DNA of 64,000 nucleotides from an uncultured Shimia sp. (GTDB lineage Bacteria; Pseudomonadota; Alphaproteobacteria; Rhodobacterales; Rhodobacteraceae): the NCBI RefSeq assembly GCF_947493595.1, contig NZ_CANLRL010000010.1:52463-116462 (forward strand), read 5' to 3'. A program made the position numbers and the translations under genes. The notes below the pieces were generated by a model. The model searched no databases. It was given only the letters and a program-made list of their open reading frames with translations, and had not been told where the DNA came from. Numbering within the stretch: position 1 is the first letter of the stretch; every line of letters starts with the position of its first letter. Below are positions 55,008 through 64,000 of this stretch, one piece after another.

Positions 55008-55046
55008 GAAAGGGGACGCGGACGCGTTTTTGGGGGTGACCTCTGA

Positions 55047-55061
55047 TTAAGCCTTGGTTAA
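55047..55061 (+). promoter_or_regulatory. CtrA-type binding site between ftsA and ftsZ
   Basis: TTAA-GCCTTGG-TTAA matches the CtrA consensus TTAA-N7-TTAA. It lies 39 bp after ftsA and about 300 bp before the ftsZ start. In Caulobacter CtrA represses ftsZ through such a site. Confidence 0.55.
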
Positions 55062-55367
55062 GTTCTGGATAACCGCGATCAAAACGCGGGTCCGGAGCGC
55101 CGAGCAGTGGTCTCCAAACATAAACATAGTCATCTCCTGCGACGCCTTGTGGCGTCTTGGGTGGGTGTTTAGTGTTGTGTGACACTTGTCTTGCCCCGCA
55201 AAATCTGGCGGTTTCGGCAAGATGCCGCTAGTTTTTACATTTTTCCCCCATATTTTGTGGCGAAATGCGCTTTTTGGGATGACGATTCTGGAAAGCCTGT
55301 TTAATAATGGAGCTGAGTAGGCAGAAAATGGCCCGCTGTGGCGGGTAAACAACAGGCGGACAGTTCT
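55062..55367. other. ftsZ upstream control region
   Basis: About 300 bp without a gene. It contains a small hairpin GACGCC-TTGT-GGCGTC (around 55140-55156) and AT-rich stretches (TTTTTACATTTTTCCCCCATATTTTGTGG) that probably hold one or more ftsZ promoters. The hairpin and the spacing suggest a separate ftsZ transcript. Confidence 0.5.
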
Positions 55368-57020
55368 ATGACATTGAATCTGACGATGCCCGACGAGGGT
55401 GATCTGAAGCCCCGCATCACCGTATTTGGTGTTGGCGGAGCAGGCGGCAACGCGGTCAACAACATGATCGATAAAGAGCTTGAAGGCGTGGAGTTCGTGG
55501 TTGCGAACACCGACGCACAAGCGCTTCAGCAGAGCAAATCTGACAGCCGCGTGCAATTGGGCGTGAAGGTCACCGAAGGTCTGGGCGCTGGGGCGCGCGC
55601 AACCGTAGGTGCTGCCGCTGCCGAAGAAAGCATCGAACAGATTGTCGACCACCTCGCAGGCGCACACATGTGCTTCATCACTGCAGGTATGGGCGGAGGC
55701 ACCGGCACAGGTGCAGCCCCAATCATTGCGCAGGCAGCGCGTGAGCTGGGTGTTCTGACCGTGGGTGTTGTGACCAAGCCGTTCCAGTTCGAAGGCGCCA
55801 AGCGTATGCGCCAGGCCGAAGAGGGCGTGGAACAGCTGCAGAAGATGGTCGACACGCTGATCATCATTCCGAACCAGAACCTGTTCCGTTTGGCGAATGA
55901 AAAGACCACCTTTACCGAAGCCTTCTCCATGGCAGACGACGTTCTGTATCAGGGCGTTAAAGGTGTGACAGACCTGATGGTTCGTCCAGGCCTGATCAAC
56001 CTCGACTTTGCCGACGTGCGCGCTGTCATGGACGAGATGGGTAAAGCGATGATGGGCACCGGTGAGGCCGAGGGTGAAGATCGCGCCATTCAGGCTGCCG
56101 AGAAAGCCATCGCCAACCCACTGTTGGACGAGATCTCCTTGCGCGGTGCAAAAGGTGTGCTGATCAACATCACCGGCGGTCACGACCTGACCCTGTTCGA
56201 ACTGGACGAAGCGGCCAACCGTATCCGCGAAGAAGTCGACGCCGATGCCAACATCATCGTGGGTTCCACCATGGATGAGAACCTCGACGGCGGCATGCGT
56301 GTGTCCGTTGTGGCAACCGGTATTGATGCGGCCGAGACCAACTCTGCAATGCCTTTGCCGCGTCGCTCCATGCGTGAGCCACTGACTGCGACACCAACCA
56401 TTGAAACCGCGCAGCAGGTTCCTGCTGTGGAAGAAGTTGCTCCGGCGGCTGCGGTTGAAGTTGCGCCCGCTGCTGAACCATCGCTGTTCCAGCAAATGGA
56501 CACTCAGCAGGCTGCAGCGCAGGAACAGATGGAAGACATCTTCGAAGAGGAAGCGCCTGCGGTTGCTGCTGCACCAGCTGCGCCAACTTTTGATGCGACA
56601 TCTGCCGGCGCAGACGTGCCAGCGCCAGCTTACCAGCCAACTCCGGCTCAGGCTGTGCAACCAGAGATGTTTGAGGAAGAACCGCAAGGATTTGTTGCGC
56701 CACAGCGTCCAGCGCCTGGCACGCCAACGCCGCAGCTCATGCAGCGCCTGCAAGCCGCAGTTGAAAAAGCGCCTGCCGCGCCGGCCCGCCCGGCGGTGCC
56801 TGCGCCTACACCAGAGCCTCGGGCAGAAGAGCGTCCACGGTTTGGCATCAACTCGCTGATCAACAAAATGACCGGTCATGGCGCCGAGCAGGGCGCGGCG
56901 CAAACCGCACAGCCTGTGCGTCAGCAGCCTGCAGTTCAAACCAATGAACCAGCGCCTCAGATGGACGAAGATCAGGAGCGGATTGAAATCCCTGCCTTCC
57001 TGCGCCGTCAAGCAAACTAA
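55368..57020 (+). CDS. ftsZ: Cell division protein FtsZ
   Basis: 550 residues from the ATG at 55368 ([21 protein letters not shown]); an in-frame GTG at 55338 is less likely. FtsZ is the tubulin-like GTPase of the Z ring. The GTPase signature is [19 protein letters not shown], with [14 protein letters not shown] near the start and the T7 loop in [17 protein letters not shown]. About 200 residues of Ala/Pro/Gln-rich linker follow (from about residue 320), longer than in Escherichia coli but usual in alphaproteobacteria. The C-terminal peptide [12 protein letters not shown] binds FtsA. A terminator follows. Confidence 0.98.
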   Translation: MTLNLTMPDEGDLKPRITVFGVGGAGGNAVNNMIDKELEGVEFVVANTDAQALQQSKSDSRVQLGVKVTEGLGAGARATVGAAAAEESIEQIVDHLAGAHMCFITAGMGGGTGTGAAPIIAQAARELGVLTVGVVTKPFQFEGAKRMRQAEEGVEQLQKMVDTLIIIPNQNLFRLANEKTTFTEAFSMADDVLYQGVKGVTDLMVRPGLINLDFADVRAVMDEMGKAMMGTGEAEGEDRAIQAAEKAIANPLLDEISLRGAKGVLINITGGHDLTLFELDEAANRIREEVDADANIIVGSTMDENLDGGMRVSVVATGIDAAETNSAMPLPRRSMREPLTATPTIETAQQVPAVEEVAPAAAVEVAPAAEPSLFQQMDTQQAAAQEQMEDIFEEEAPAVAAAPAAPTFDATSAGADVPAPAYQPTPAQAVQPEMFEEEPQGFVAPQRPAPGTPTPQLMQRLQAAVEKAPAAPARPAVPAPTPEPRAEERPRFGINSLINKMTGHGAEQGAAQTAQPVRQQPAVQTNEPAPQMDEDQERIEIPAFLRRQAN

Positions 57021-57043
57021 TTTATTTGTGAAATACCGTGAAG

Positions 57044-57070
57044 AGGCCGCCCAATCGGGCGGCCTTTTTC
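57044..57070 (+). terminator. Intrinsic terminator after ftsZ
   Basis: A 9-bp stem (AGGCCGCCC with GGGCGGCCT) around AATC is followed by TTTTC, 23 bp after the ftsZ stop. Confidence 0.9.
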
Positions 57071-57229
57071 GTTTTAAAAACAATGAAATGCGTTATTGTG
57101 CGCGGTGTTTTGCCGATTTGTTACAGTGATGTTTCATACCGTTACAAAGCTTTATTTGAGAAGACAGCACAAAGCGCCTACCTCACTATTGCGGCCAATG
57201 GGGTGTGCCGCGTCACTTTGGGGAAACCA

Positions 57230-58153
57230 GTGCAAGCAACGCTAAAGACACCAGTTCATTTTCAGGGCACCGGCCTACATTCGGGCGCAACTGTGCACCT
57301 GACTGTCCGACCAGCCTCCACAGATTATGGCATCTGGTTCAAACGCACAGACGTCTTGCTTGGCGACGCGATGATCCCGGCGCGCTGGGATGTGGTTGAG
57401 CAAACCGCGCTTTGCACCCGCATCAAAAACGAGGCTGGCGTCTCGGTTTCGACAATCGAACATTTGATGGCCGCTTTGGCTGGCTGTGGCATCCACAATG
57501 CTTTGATCGAGATTGATGCGCCGGAAGTGCCTATTCTGGATGGCAGCTCTGCGGATTTTGTGCTCGGCTTTCTGAAAACTGGCATCGTGCGCCAGGGCGC
57601 GCCTGTTTGGGCAATAGAAATTCTGAAGCCCGTATCCGTAACGCGCGGAGACGCGACAGCCTCACTTGTGCCGGCTGACGAAATGCGGATTGATTTCCAT
57701 ATCGACTTTGTCGACGAGGCAATCGGTCAACAGACCAAAGAACTGAACCTCGCAAATGGCAGTTTCATTCGTGAGCTGTGCAATAGCCGCACCTTCTGCC
57801 GTCAGGCGGATGTTGATGCCATGCAGGCCAACGGTTTGGCCTTGGGCGGTGATCCGGCGGAGAACGCCGTGGTGTTTAACGGCGCAGACGTGCAGGCCAA
57901 AGGTGGGCTTCGCCACGCGGATGAACCCGTGCGGCACAAAATGCTGGACGCGATGGGGGATCTCTATCTCGCCGGCGCGCCTTTGCTGGCGCATTATCAG
58001 GGCCACCGTGCCGGGCACTCGTTGACAAATGCCCTGTTGCGTGAGCTGTTCTCGCACCCGGACAATTGGCGCTTGGTGGAATGTGACGCTGCGCAAGCTG
58101 CGCGCCTTCCGGGCGCTGGTGTGCACATGGGTGAATTCCCAGCCGTCGCATAA
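57230..58153 (+). CDS. lpxC: UDP-3-O-acyl-N-acetylglucosamine deacetylase
   Basis: 307 residues from the GTG at 57230, with GGGG six bases upstream. Homologues begin with a Gln-x-Thr-Leu-Lys stretch like this one (VQATLKTPVHFQGTGLHSG), so the longer open frame upstream is not used. LpxC is the zinc enzyme of the first committed step of lipid A synthesis. STIEHLMAALAGCGIHNALIEIDAPEVPILDGSSADF and the zinc-site segment RHKMLDAMGDLYLAG are conserved, as is the terminal HRAGHSLTNALLRELF. Confidence 0.96.
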   Translation: MQATLKTPVHFQGTGLHSGATVHLTVRPASTDYGIWFKRTDVLLGDAMIPARWDVVEQTALCTRIKNEAGVSVSTIEHLMAALAGCGIHNALIEIDAPEVPILDGSSADFVLGFLKTGIVRQGAPVWAIEILKPVSVTRGDATASLVPADEMRIDFHIDFVDEAIGQQTKELNLANGSFIRELCNSRTFCRQADVDAMQANGLALGGDPAENAVVFNGADVQAKGGLRHADEPVRHKMLDAMGDLYLAGAPLLAHYQGHRAGHSLTNALLRELFSHPDNWRLVECDAAQAARLPGAGVHMGEFPAVA

Positions 58154-58261
58154 GGTCGGATCGTAACAATTCCGTCCAAAGGCGTTTTGCCTCGCAAATT
58201 TCTATGCTAACAGCATGTGAAAGAGGGGGGTAATCCCCACAGGGAGCAGAAGGTAAGCACT

Positions 58262-59116
58262 ATGTCAGGCATCGGAACGCGCACCCGCCTACTCGGTTCG
58301 GTTCTGGCTTTGGCCTTTGCAGTGGCCTGTAGTGACAACAGCGCCAGTGATGCACGCCGTGGCTTGATTGACATGGAGCAGTTCACGCCGGAGCAAATCT
58401 TTGAACGCGGTGAGTTTGAGATGGCGCGTGACCGGGGCACCGACGCGGCGTTTTTCTTCTCTGAAATTGAGAGGCTCTATCCGTACAGCGAGTTGGCCAA
58501 GCGCTCGATGGTGATGCAGGCCTTTGCCTATCATTCCGATGGGGCTTACCCGGAGGCGCGGGCCGCAGCGCAGCGCTATATCGATTTTTATCCGGCAGAC
58601 GAAGATGCGGCTTACGCTCAGTATTTGCTGGCGCTGACCTATTATGACCAGATCGACGAGGTGGGCCGCGACCAAGGCTTGACCTTCCAAGCCTTGCAAG
58701 AGCTGCGCAAAGTGATCGAGATCTATCCAGAAAGCGAATATACGCGGTCTGCGATTCTGAAATTTGATCTGGCCTTCGACCATCTGGCGTCTAAAGAGAT
58801 GGAAATTGGACGCTACTACCTGCGTCGGGATCACTACAGTGCAGCGATCAAGCGGTTCCGTGTGGTTGTCGAAGACTTCCAAACCACGACACATGCGCCA
58901 GAAGCGCTGCACCGTCTTGTGGAAGCCTATCTGTCGCTGGGTCTTTATGGTGAAGCCCAAACTGCGGCGGCCATTCTCGGGCACAACTTCCAATCCACCG
59001 AATGGTATCAGGACAGCTACAAACTGCTGCGCGAAAACGGGCTGGAAGCCAAAGCTGACGGCAGCAGTTGGCTCAATCAGGTTTATCGCCAGACGCTGCA
59101 AGGTAAATGGCTGTAA
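58262..59116 (+). CDS. bamD: Outer membrane assembly lipoprotein BamD
   Basis: 284 residues from the ATG at 58262, with AAGG eight bases upstream. BamD (ComL) is an outer-membrane lipoprotein of the BAM complex. A lipoprotein signal ends AFAVAC with Cys23 as the lipid site. About five TPR-like helix pairs follow: EQIFERGEFEMARDRGTDAAFFFSEIERLYPYSELAKRSMVMQAFAYHSDG, YPEARAAAQRYIDFYPADEDAAYAQYLLALTYYDQI and FQALQELRKVIEIYPESEY are BamD hallmarks. recN lies 35 bp downstream. Confidence 0.95.
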   Translation: MSGIGTRTRLLGSVLALAFAVACSDNSASDARRGLIDMEQFTPEQIFERGEFEMARDRGTDAAFFFSEIERLYPYSELAKRSMVMQAFAYHSDGAYPEARAAAQRYIDFYPADEDAAYAQYLLALTYYDQIDEVGRDQGLTFQALQELRKVIEIYPESEYTRSAILKFDLAFDHLASKEMEIGRYYLRRDHYSAAIKRFRVVVEDFQTTTHAPEALHRLVEAYLSLGLYGEAQTAAAILGHNFQSTEWYQDSYKLLRENGLEAKADGSSWLNQVYRQTLQGKWL

Positions 59117-59151
59117 CAGGGGGCGGGGCATGCCCTGTTGTGTGAGGCTAA

Positions 59152-60798
59152 ATGCTGCGCTCGCTTGAAATTCGTGACATGTTGATCATTGACCGACTGG
59201 ACCTCGCGTTTCAGCCGGGGTTGAATGTACTGACCGGCGAAACCGGTGCCGGGAAATCCATTTTGCTGGACAGCCTTGGGTTTGTGCTTGGCTGGCGAGG
59301 CCGTGCGGAGCTGGTGCGCGCCGGGGCCGATCAGGGGGAAGTGCTGGCGGAGTTTGATCTGCCGGAGGGCCACCCCGCCCATGCTATTCTGGACGACGCG
59401 GGGTTACCTGGCGGCGATGAGCTTATCCTACGGCGTATCAATCGCAGTGACGGGCGCAAGACCGCCTGGGTGAATGACCGCCGTGTCTCCGGTGAAGTGC
59501 TGCGGCGGCTTTCTGAAACTCTTCTGGAGTTGCACGGCCAGCATGACGATCGCGGTCTGTTAGACCCCAAAGGCCACCGCGACGTGCTTGATTTGTTTGC
59601 CGGAACAGAGAAACTTCGCGCCAAAACCCGTAAAACCTGGTCGCAGATGTCTGCTGCACGTAAGGCGCTCAACGTGGCACAAGTTGCCTTGGAAGAAGCC
59701 AAAGCCGAGGAAGACTTCCTGCGCCATGCGGTGGCCGAGCTGGACAAGTTGGATCCGCAGCCGGGCGAAGAGGCTGACCTCGATACCCGCCGCCGGATGA
59801 TGCAGAACGCTGAAAAAGTGCGTGCGGACGTGGGGCGCGCTCACGCGGCCCTTGGCAATGACGGTGCTGAAAGTGCGATGAGCGACGCAATGCGTTGGCT
59901 GGGGGATGCCGCCGCGGAAACAGGCGACACTCTGGAAGCGCCTGTGGCCGCATTGGAGCGTGCCCTGAATGAGCTGGCCGATGCTATCGACGGCGTGGAA
60001 CGTAGCCTTGAGGCTTTGGACTTCAACCCGCATGAGTTGGAAGAGCTTGAAGAGCGTTTGTTTGCCATCCGTGGTTTGGCCCGAAAATATAACGTGTTGC
60101 CGGATGATCTGGGCACCTACGCTGAAGAGCTGCGCACACGATTGACTGCGCTGGATGCCGGCGAAGGCGACATCGCTGCCCTTGCCGCAGAATTGAAAGA
60201 GGCTGAAGCGGCGTATGATGCGGCTGCAGAAACGCTGAGCGCCGCACGGAGCAAGTCCGCAAAGAAACTCGACAAAGCTGTGATGGGCGAACTGGCCCCT
60301 CTGAAGATGGAACGCGCGGTGTTCACCACCAGTGTATCCCCTGGTGAAGCCGGGCCGGACGGTCGCGACGCCGTGGAGTTTGTGGTCGCTACAAACCCGG
60401 GGGCGCCCTCCGGCTCGTTGGCCAAGATTGCATCCGGTGGCGAGTTGAGTCGCTTTCTTTTGGCACTCAAAGTGTGCCTGACCAATGACATCAGCGGTAT
60501 GACCCTGATTTTTGACGAAATCGACCGGGGCGTTGGTGGCGCTACTGCTGATGCCGTTGGGCGTCGTCTCAAAGCGCTGGCCGAAGGTGGGCAGGTGCTT
60601 GTGGTCACGCACTCTCCGCAAGTGGCGGCACTTGGCGCGCATCACTGGCAGGTGGCGAAATCGGTCAAAAAGGGGCAAACCTTGAGCCGCGTGGTGCCGC
60701 TGGATGATGGTGAACGTGTGGATGAAGTGGCGCGGATGATTTCCGGAGACACCATCACACCAGAAGCGCGGGCGGCAGCCAAAGCCCTGATGGGGTGA
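59152..60798 (+). CDS. recN: DNA repair protein RecN
   Basis: 548 residues, an SMC-like ATPase that helps repair double-strand breaks. The Walker A motif is GETGAGKS near residue 30 (MLRSLEIRDMLIIDRLDLAFQPGLNVLTGETGAGKSILLDSLGF). Coiled-coil arms occupy the middle (for example KLDPQPGEEADLDTRRRMMQNAEKVR and HELEELEERLFAIRGLARKYNVLPDDL as read). The signature ASGGELSRFLLALKV and Walker B TLIFDEIDRGVGG complete the head. No clear alphaproteobacterial LexA box (GTTC-N7-GTTC) was seen in the 35-bp gap after bamD. Confidence 0.97.
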   Translation: MLRSLEIRDMLIIDRLDLAFQPGLNVLTGETGAGKSILLDSLGFVLGWRGRAELVRAGADQGEVLAEFDLPEGHPAHAILDDAGLPGGDELILRRINRSDGRKTAWVNDRRVSGEVLRRLSETLLELHGQHDDRGLLDPKGHRDVLDLFAGTEKLRAKTRKTWSQMSAARKALNVAQVALEEAKAEEDFLRHAVAELDKLDPQPGEEADLDTRRRMMQNAEKVRADVGRAHAALGNDGAESAMSDAMRWLGDAAAETGDTLEAPVAALERALNELADAIDGVERSLEALDFNPHELEELEERLFAIRGLARKYNVLPDDLGTYAEELRTRLTALDAGEGDIAALAAELKEAEAAYDAAAETLSAARSKSAKKLDKAVMGELAPLKMERAVFTTSVSPGEAGPDGRDAVEFVVATNPGAPSGSLAKIASGGELSRFLLALKVCLTNDISGMTLIFDEIDRGVGGATADAVGRRLKALAEGGQVLVVTHSPQVAALGAHHWQVAKSVKKGQTLSRVVPLDDGERVDEVARMISGDTITPEARAAAKALMG

Positions 60799-60942
60799 TT
60801 TCCCAAGTATTGGGGTAAAAAGGACGCACGATCAGGCACTTTGGCGTGAAACCCTCTGCTTACCTCTTTGCGTTACAAGAAAATTCTGACTAGATCGGAA
60901 TAACCACACTCGGCACTCTTACCCTGGAGATTTTGCAGCACT

Positions 60943-62631
60943 ATGGCGAAGTCGGTAGGCTCCTTCCTTGCAGAAAGCGCTCAAGACGCGGCGGACACCT
61001 GTCGTGGCGGCTGGAAGGTGTTGGTCAACAAAGGACCAAGCCAGTTTCAGTTTTGGATCATTGCCCTTGGCATTGGGATTGCAGCGGGGTTCGCTGCACT
61101 TTTGTTTCGCAAAAGCATCCACTGGTTACAGTCCACGCTTTACGGTGCGGAAGATGTGACGCTGCTGCATACTTTTGCCGACACTTTGCCGTGGTATTGG
61201 CTCGTGATTATTCCGACGATTGGCGGTCTGGTTGTGGGGCTCATTCTCAACAAGTTTACACCGGACGGGCGCGTGCGCTCCGTGGCGGATGTGATCGAAG
61301 GTGCGGCGCTGCATGAGGGGCGTGTGGAGCGCAAAGCGGGCATTGCCTCTGCCTTTGCCAGCTTGATCACTTTGTCTTCTGGTGGCTCGACCGGACGGGA
61401 AGGGCCGGTTGTGCACGTGGCCGGTATGATCGCCACCTGGGTCAGTGTGCGGATCAACGCGGATGGGATTACCGGGCGTGACCTGCTGGGTTGCGCTGTG
61501 GCGGCGGCAGTATCGGCAAGTTTCAACGCGCCGATTGCAGGCGCACTTTTTGCGCTTGAGGTGGTGCTGCGCCACTTTGCGGTGCATGCCTTTGCCCCGA
61601 TTGTGATTGCCTCGGTGGCGGGTACGGTGATCAACAGGCTGGAGTTTGGCGACGTGACCGAGTTCACGCTCAATACCGGTACAGCGCTGCAATTCTACCA
61701 AGAGCTGCCTGCGTTCCTGATCCTGGGCGGGCTGTGTGGCCTGGTGGCAGTCGCGTTGATGTGGACGATTTTCTGGGCTGACGATATGGCCAGCCATCTG
61801 CAGGAAGACTTGCGCATCCCGCGTTGGCTGCGTCCGGCGATTTCCGGAGCCTTGCTTGGCATTTTGGCCATCTGGTTCCCGCACATCATTGGCGTGGGCT
61901 ATGAAACCACTTCTGCGGCGCTGACCGGTAACCTGCTGCTGCACGAAGCTGTGGTGTTTGCGGTTCTGAAAGTGATCGCCGTGTCGATCACTATGGCAGG
62001 CCGCATGGGCGGCGGTGTGTTTTCTCCATCCTTGATGGTGGGTGCGCTGACAGGTTTGGCCTTTGGCATGATTGCCACTGCGATTTTCCCGGATGTGTCC
62101 GGAACCACCACGCTTTACGCGCTGGCGGGTTTGGGGGCGGTTGCTGCCGCCGTGCTTGGCGCCCCCATTTCCACCACATTGATTGTGTTTGAAATGACCG
62201 GGGACTGGCAAACCGGACTTGCGGTGATGGTGGCGGTGTCGATCTCCACTGCACTGAGTTCACGGCTGGTGGATGGGTCTTTCTTTCTCACCCAATTGGA
62301 ACGTCGCAACGTGCACATCGCGGCGGGTCCACAAGCCTATCTTTTGGCGATGTGCGGTGTGGGCAAAGTGATGCGGAGTAAGGATGATCCCAAAGCGGCC
62401 CCAGAAGAGCGCTGCTGGGAGATGGTGTCTGAGGGGCTTTATGTCGACGGGACAGCCACGCTGGAAAGTGCGATGCCGATTTTTGAAAAGACTGGCGAAG
62501 TCTTCCTGCCGGTGGTGACGCTTGGCGGCGAAGATGCGCCCCCCGAGTTGCTTGGCGCAGTGTTTCAAGTGGATGCTCTAAGAGCGTACAACAAAGCGTT
62601 GGCGGCCACCGCGGCAGAAGAGCATTCCTGA
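60943..62631 (+). CDS. CLC family chloride channel/antiporter with C-terminal CBS-like region
   Basis: 562 residues. The ion pathway motifs are GGSTGREGPVVHV (with the gating Glu in GREGP, about residue 153), AAVSASFNAPIAGALFALEVVL, and AGRMGGGVFSPSLMVGALTGLAFG (about residue 356). The usual first motif GSGIP is not obvious. After the membrane part, about 100 residues (from QLERRNVHIA to the end) resemble a CBS-domain region. It could exchange chloride for protons or fluoride; this cannot be decided. It has a 144-bp spacer after recN. Confidence 0.93.
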   Translation: MAKSVGSFLAESAQDAADTCRGGWKVLVNKGPSQFQFWIIALGIGIAAGFAALLFRKSIHWLQSTLYGAEDVTLLHTFADTLPWYWLVIIPTIGGLVVGLILNKFTPDGRVRSVADVIEGAALHEGRVERKAGIASAFASLITLSSGGSTGREGPVVHVAGMIATWVSVRINADGITGRDLLGCAVAAAVSASFNAPIAGALFALEVVLRHFAVHAFAPIVIASVAGTVINRLEFGDVTEFTLNTGTALQFYQELPAFLILGGLCGLVAVALMWTIFWADDMASHLQEDLRIPRWLRPAISGALLGILAIWFPHIIGVGYETTSAALTGNLLLHEAVVFAVLKVIAVSITMAGRMGGGVFSPSLMVGALTGLAFGMIATAIFPDVSGTTTLYALAGLGAVAAAVLGAPISTTLIVFEMTGDWQTGLAVMVAVSISTALSSRLVDGSFFLTQLERRNVHIAAGPQAYLLAMCGVGKVMRSKDDPKAAPEERCWEMVSEGLYVDGTATLESAMPIFEKTGEVFLPVVTLGGEDAPPELLGAVFQVDALRAYNKALAATAAEEHS

Positions 62632-62634
62632 GCC

Positions 62635-63282
62635 TCAGGAGCCGTAGGCAACCACGCTGTTAGCGTCCATCGTGTAGGTCACGTCTACATCTGTTTCGCC
62701 GTCCACCATGTACAGCGAGTGACTGTCAAACTCGCTGCGCAACTCGCCGCTGATCCAGACCGGTGTATATAGGCTGTCTGTGGGGTAGCCCGCAGGGTAG
62801 CGCACATGCACAATTTGATTTGCTGGCGGTGGCGGGGTGTGGATGCAAGCGCCGACAGTGGGGACCAGCAAAAACTCTACAGCCAAATTTCCGTCCATCT
62901 CCAGCGGCAAGAGATAGCCGGGCATGCGGATGGTTTGGCCGACCAGTTTGGTATTTGGCGCCTGAGACTCAGCTTCCAATTTGGTCATAATGCGCAGCCG
63001 CTCTTCAAGCAGGAAGTCGGCGTCGATGCCTTCGTTGGCTAGCTCCACCCGCAAACTAGCGGCGTCACCTTTGGCGTTTGCATCTGCTTCGGTTTCACTG
63101 AGGTAATCCAGCCGCAAAATGCGCGCCAAAGTTTGCATTTGCAGGTCTGTCAGATCTTCAAATGGATTTTCAAAAGAAGACGTTGGACCTTCGAGATCGG
63201 TCCAATCAATTTCCTGCGCTTGTTCTGCGAAACTCGCGGAGGCCGCCAATGATAGGGCTGCTGATAGTAAGAGCGCTTTCAT
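62635..63282 (-). CDS. DUF3299 periplasmic protein
   Basis: 215 residues with a signal peptide ending ASFAE. The C-terminal 100 residues (VGQTIRMPGYLLPLEMDGNLAVEFLLVPTVGACIHTPPPPANQIVHVRYPAG) are the DUF3299 signature, with the Cys-x-His in GACIHTPPPPANQ that could bind metal. In Vibrio cholerae a DUF3299 protein is part of the ZrgABCDE zinc uptake system next to an FtsX-type ABC transporter, an arrangement that matches the neighbour here. It lies 45 bp downstream of the permease gene on the same strand. Confidence 0.9.
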   Translation of the reverse strand: MKALLLSAALSLAASASFAEQAQEIDWTDLEGPTSSFENPFEDLTDLQMQTLARILRLDYLSETEADANAKGDAASLRVELANEGIDADFLLEERLRIMTKLEAESQAPNTKLVGQTIRMPGYLLPLEMDGNLAVEFLLVPTVGACIHTPPPPANQIVHVRYPAGYPTDSLYTPVWISGELRSEFDSHSLYMVDGETDVDVTYTMDANSVVAYGS

Positions 63283-63327
63283 GACGGGGCCTCCGGATGT
63301 GATTTTTGTTAATCCTATTTGTGCGGC

Positions 63328-64000
63328 TTATAGCCGTGTGGTCAAGCCATCTGCCAGCGTCATGCGATAAACACGCCATGCCGGCAACAGGCTGGCCAAT
63401 CCGCCGAAACACAAGACTGTGAGTAACAACTGGCCTTCACGTAACGTGAAGAGGCTGTCGCCCAAAGTGACGCCAAACCGGTTGGCCAGAATTGGCTCTG
63501 CAAACAAGCCGGCAGCCCAAAAGATGAGCAAACCAACGCCGATGCCTGTGGCGGTTACCAACAGGGCCTCCGATACAATCATGAGGACCACATCGCGAGG
63601 TGTCGCCCCAACCGAGCGGAAGATGGCAAACTCGCGTCGGCGGGCTTCCAAAGCGGCCGACAACATCACTACCATGCCAATCATGCTGGCCACGACCACT
63701 GCCATAGACATCAAGCGCAGCGCGTTTTCCGCTGTGCCGGTGATGGACCAGAGCTGTAACAAAGCGACATTTGGCATCACAGCGGCCAGAGGTTCTACTT
63801 TGTAGGTCGCAATGGCACGCTGCACGCCCAACACGGCAGTGCGGTTGCTTAGGCCAACATAGACGGCGTTGATCTGGCCGGGCACAAAAGCGTGGTCATG
63901 ATCATGTCCATGATCGTGACCATCATGCGCTTCGTGCTCGTCATGGTCGCCATGCGCTTCGTGCTCGTCATGGTCGCCATGCGCTTCGTGCTCGTCATGG
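63328..64000 (-). CDS. FtsX/MacB-type ABC permease with His-rich repeat (partial, 5' end outside window)
   Basis: The C-terminal 224 residues of a permease. The last part has three hydrophobic helices typical of the FtsX/MacB fold: ALRLMSMAVVVASMIGMVVMLSAALEARRREFAIFRSVGATPRDVVLMIVSEALLVTATGIGVGLLIFW and QLLLTVLCFGGLASLLPAWRVYRM. Before them the extracytoplasmic loop is extraordinarily rich in His, Asp and Glu: the nine-residue unit HGDHDEHEA in tandem, then DGHDHGHDHDHAFVPGQI. This suggests zinc or another metal. The frame is open to the window edge. Confidence 0.88.
   Translation of the reverse strand, partial: HDEHEAHGDHDEHEAHGDHDEHEAHDGHDHGHDHDHAFVPGQINAVYVGLSNRTAVLGVQRAIATYKVEPLAAVMPNVALLQLWSITGTAENALRLMSMAVVVASMIGMVVMLSAALEARRREFAIFRSVGATPRDVVLMIVSEALLVTATGIGVGLLIFWAAGLFAEPILANRFGVTLGDSLFTLREGQLLLTVLCFGGLASLLPAWRVYRMTLADGLTTRL
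63925..64000. repeat. 27-bp tandem repeat encoding a His-rich nonapeptide
   Basis: Two full copies (63925-63951 and 63952-63978) and a partial third running into the window edge (63979 on) are identical where they can be compared. The period is a multiple of three, so the ABC permease frame is kept, and copy number changes would only lengthen or shorten the metal-binding loop. Confidence 0.9.

Noticed and set aside
59115..59139. AACAGGG/CCCTGTT hairpin between bamD and recN as a terminator
   Set aside because: The stem has no T-tract; it may be incidental or a weak attenuator, so it is not listed as a terminator.

Overview
The window is a stretch of chromosome from an alphaproteobacterium of the family Rhodobacteraceae, most likely the roseobacter group. 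This is inferred from protein sequence style, from the gene order coxB-ctaB-small ORF-ctaG-coxC-surf1-thrC-M16 protease, from a division and cell-wall (dcw) cluster with DUF2484 genes between murC and murB, and from an extended mraZ leader of the UpsM type. No rRNA, tRNA, CRISPR array, insertion sequence or prophage was recognised. Everything is from reading the sequence; no database search was run.

Layout. 1-2037 (minus): the 5' part of dprA, then tldD. 2057-9699 (plus): a perfect FNR-type box, then the aa3 cytochrome c oxidase operon (coxB, ctaB, a CoxF-like small protein, ctaG, coxC, terminator), then surf1, thrC, an M16 protease and a GNAT acetyltransferase with touching or overlapping ends. 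9700-27701: mixed housekeeping genes on both strands: MBL-fold protein, D-2-hydroxyglutarate dehydrogenase-like enzyme, apt and mtnP (two steps of methylthioadenosine salvage), LysE exporter, SulP transporter, AEC transporter, hexapeptide acetyltransferase, flavin reductase-like protein, a GNAT, an orphan Imm11-like protein in AT-richer DNA, EcsC-like protein, ptsP, lysC, SDR, DUF1178 and NUDIX.

27702-59116 is the dcw cluster. It starts with a 723-bp control region holding two arrays of phased TGGGA boxes and an UpsM-like leader RNA with a strong intrinsic terminator. Then come mraZ, rsmH, ftsL, ftsI, murE, murF, mraY and murD. An 8.4-kb block (37642-46059) interrupts the cluster. It holds an HPF-like gene with a perfect FNR box, a BaiN-type flavoprotein, an ECF sigma/anti-sigma pair, a diheme cytochrome plus SorT-like sulfite dehydrogenase operon with an ECF-type promoter, and a rhodanese-chemoreceptor pair. 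The cluster resumes with ftsW, murG, murC, three small membrane proteins, murB, ddl, ftsQ, ftsA, ftsZ, lpxC and bamD. Perfect TTAA-N7-TTAA (CtrA-type) sites lie before ddl and between ftsA and ftsZ.

59152-64000: recN, a CLC channel protein, and on the minus strand a DUF3299 protein plus the C-terminal part of an FtsX/MacB-type ABC permease whose extracytoplasmic loop carries an in-frame 27-bp His-rich tandem repeat, suggesting a metal (probably zinc) locus of Zrg type.

The most interesting points are the sulfite-response block inside the division cluster, the regulatory architecture of the dcw region (TGGGA arrays, UpsM, CtrA-type sites, tandem hairpins before ddl), the FNR box next to an HPF-like gene, and the His-repeat ABC locus at the right edge.
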